A stretch of DNA of 64,000 bases, taken from positions 1 through 64,000 of the forward strand of contig NZ_JENB01000001.1 of assembly GCF_000708715.2 (NCBI RefSeq), given 5' to 3'. Shown piece by piece: positions 62,677-64,000 of this stretch. A program made the translations under genes and the position numbers. Below the pieces are notes generated by a model that did no database searches, was not told the origin of the DNA, and was given only the letters and a program-made list of their open reading frames with translations. Source of the DNA: Pseudomonas putida W15Oct28 (GTDB lineage Bacteria; Pseudomonadota; Gammaproteobacteria; Pseudomonadales; Pseudomonadaceae). Each line of letters opens with the position of its first letter. Within the stretch, counting starts at the first letter, position 1.

Positions 62677-64000
62677 ATGTCCCGGGCTTTTTTCAATGAA
62701 ATGTACGAAGCGAACGGCAGTTGCCGCCCGCATTACCAGGAGTTCGCCCGCTGGCTGGCCAACACCCCGCTGGAGCTGCTGGAACAGCGCCGGCGCGAGG
62801 CCGACCTGCTGTTTCACCGTGCAGGCATCACCTTCACCTTGTACGGCGATAGCCAGGACACCGAGCGCCTGATCCCCTTCGATATCATCCCGCGCAGCAT
62901 CCGCGCCAGTGAGTGGCGCACGGTCGAGCGTGGCTGTATCCAGCGGGTACAGGCCCTTAACCTGTTCCTGCAGGACATCTACCACGACCAGCGCATTCTC
63001 AAGGCCGGCATCATCCCGCCAGAACAAGTGCTGGCCAACGAGGGCTACCAGATCGCCATGCAGGGCCTGGACCTGCACCGTGGGCTGTATGCCCATATCG
63101 CCGGTGTCGACCTGGTGCGTGACGGCGATGGCAGCTACTTCGTGCTGGAAGACAACCTGCGTACCCCCAGCGGCGTCAGCTACATGCTCGAAGACCGCAA
63201 GATGATGATGCGCCTGTTCCCCGAACTGTTTGCCGCCCAGCGCATCGCGCCCATCGACCACTACCCCAACCTGCTGCTGGACACGCTGAAGAGCGCCAGC
63301 CCGCTGGACAACCCCACCGCCGTGCTGCTCACCCCTGGGCGTTTCAACAGTGCCTACTTCGAGCATGCCTTCCTGGCCCGCGAAATGGGCATCGAGCTGG
63401 TCGAAGGCGCAGACCTGTTCGTGCGTGACGAGCATGTCTACATGCGCACCACGGCCGGCCCCCAGCAGGTGGACGTGATCTACCGCCGGCTGGACGACGA
63501 CTACCTCGACCCGCTGTCCTTCAACCCTGACTCGACGCTGGGCGTACCGGGGCTGATCTCGGTGTACCGCGCCGGCAACGTGGTGCTGGCCAACGCCGTC
63601 GGCACAGGCGTGGCCGACGACAAGTCGATCTACCCGTATGTGGACGACATGATCCGTTTCTACCTGAGCGAAGAGCCGATCCTCAACAACGTGCCGACCT
63701 GGCAGTGCCGCAAGCCCGCAGACCTGTCCCATGTCCTGGCCCACCTGCCCGAACTGGTGGTCAAGGAAACCCAGGGCTCCGGCGGCTATGGCATGTTGGT
63801 GGGGCCGGCATCGACCAGCGCCCAGATCGAAGACTTCCGCGCGCGTATCAAAGCCCGCCCGCACGCCTATATCGCGCAACCCACCTTGTGCCTGTCGACC
63901 TGCCCCACCTTCGTCGACAGCGGCATCGCACCGCGCCACATCGACCTGCGCCCGTTCGTGCTCTCGGGCAGCGAAACGCGCCTGGTGCCTGGCGGGCTGA
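62677..64000 (+). CDS. circularly permuted ATP-grasp protein (COG2308), 3' truncated by window
   Basis: At least 441 codons, open to the last base. MSRAFFNEMYEANGSCRPHY start, FDIIPRSIRASEWRTVERG, FVLEDNLRTPSGVSYMLEDRK, VLLTPGRFNSAYFEHAFLA, DVIYRRLDDDYLDP and VVKETQGSGGYGMLVGPAS are hallmarks of this family. Typically followed by alpha-E and transglutaminase-like genes (beyond the edge), in clusters thought to make or process a peptide-like product. AAGGAG lies 5 bases before the ATG. A nitrogen-related role is suggested by the sigma-54-like promoter; inference. Confidence 0.93.
   Translation, partial: MSRAFFNEMYEANGSCRPHYQEFARWLANTPLELLEQRRREADLLFHRAGITFTLYGDSQDTERLIPFDIIPRSIRASEWRTVERGCIQRVQALNLFLQDIYHDQRILKAGIIPPEQVLANEGYQIAMQGLDLHRGLYAHIAGVDLVRDGDGSYFVLEDNLRTPSGVSYMLEDRKMMMRLFPELFAAQRIAPIDHYPNLLLDTLKSASPLDNPTAVLLTPGRFNSAYFEHAFLAREMGIELVEGADLFVRDEHVYMRTTAGPQQVDVIYRRLDDDYLDPLSFNPDSTLGVPGLISVYRAGNVVLANAVGTGVADDKSIYPYVDDMIRFYLSEEPILNNVPTWQCRKPADLSHVLAHLPELVVKETQGSGGYGMLVGPASTSAQIEDFRARIKARPHAYIAQPTLCLSTCPTFVDSGIAPRHIDLRPFVLSGSETRLVPGGL

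Noticed and set aside
62599..63939. A 446-codon minus-strand open frame
   Set aside because: Antisense to the ATP-grasp gene, whose conserved motifs run open on the plus strand to the window end.
1..64000. CRISPR array, prophage, insertion sequence, tRNA or rRNA
   Set aside because: No regularly spaced repeats, no transposase, integrase or phage structural genes, and no tRNA or rRNA sequence noticed on either strand.

Overview
The window is high-GC chromosomal DNA from a Pseudomonas, most likely of the P. putida group. The evidence is family-level protein resemblance, P. putida-type REP elements (for example GTGGGAGCGGG...TTCGCGGG pairs), sigma-54 promoters and an abundance of LysR regulators. 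No rRNA, tRNA, CRISPR array, transposase or prophage gene was seen. Both edges cut genes: ligD at the left, and an ATP-grasp gene with no stop codon at the right.

Layout. 1-5071: bacterial NHEJ genes (3' end of ligD, and ku) bracket a translationally coupled four-gene cassette (acyl-CoA dehydrogenase-like, PIG-L deacetylase, SAM methyltransferase, GT2 glycosyltransferase). 5214-8248: GlxA-type regulator, SDR and quinone-oxidoreductase-like genes. 8256-11285: a DUF1852 (MesX) / core methionine synthase (MesD) / MetR-like operon with a TGAA-N5-TTCA dyad upstream. 11481-13928: MscS-type channel and a DUF533 protein. 14062-15707: arsR-arsC-arsH with a clear operator but no efflux-pump gene. 15770-19067: a low-complexity protein, a ProQ/FinO protein, and a LysR divergent from an LLM flavin oxidoreductase. 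19098-26659: LuxR-type regulator divergent from a nitrilase / polyamine-type binding protein / amidohydrolase / outer-membrane protein / APC permease cluster. 26693-31655: single genes (S41 peptidase-like, GNAT, AraC, cupin, MerR, flavodoxin-fold oxidoreductase) with REP elements. 31766-36687: M20 amidohydrolase, MFS transporter, porin and LysR.

36781-46823 is a glycine-metabolism block: peroxiredoxin, small Cys-rich protein, lipA, glyA, gcvP, gcvH, a TyrR/GcsR-type sigma-54 activator and a CycA-like transporter. gcvH and cycA each have a -24/-12 promoter and matching 18-bp operators upstream, so glycine uptake and cleavage look co-regulated. The CycA protein lacks four residues of its first-helix glycine motif.

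47268-54380: GMC oxidoreductase, NCS1 permease, a 59-residue membrane protein, aldehyde dehydrogenase and ureohydrolase, divergent from a LysR across a 23-bp dyad. This looks like a catabolic route for a guanidino compound. 54390-62240: LysR divergent from aldehyde dehydrogenase / M19 dipeptidase-like / BCCT transporter / unrecognised 564-residue protein / DUF3726-like protein / RidA. This is the best candidate for an undescribed pathway, probably for a betaine-like substrate. The window ends in a circularly permuted ATP-grasp gene with a possible sigma-54 promoter.
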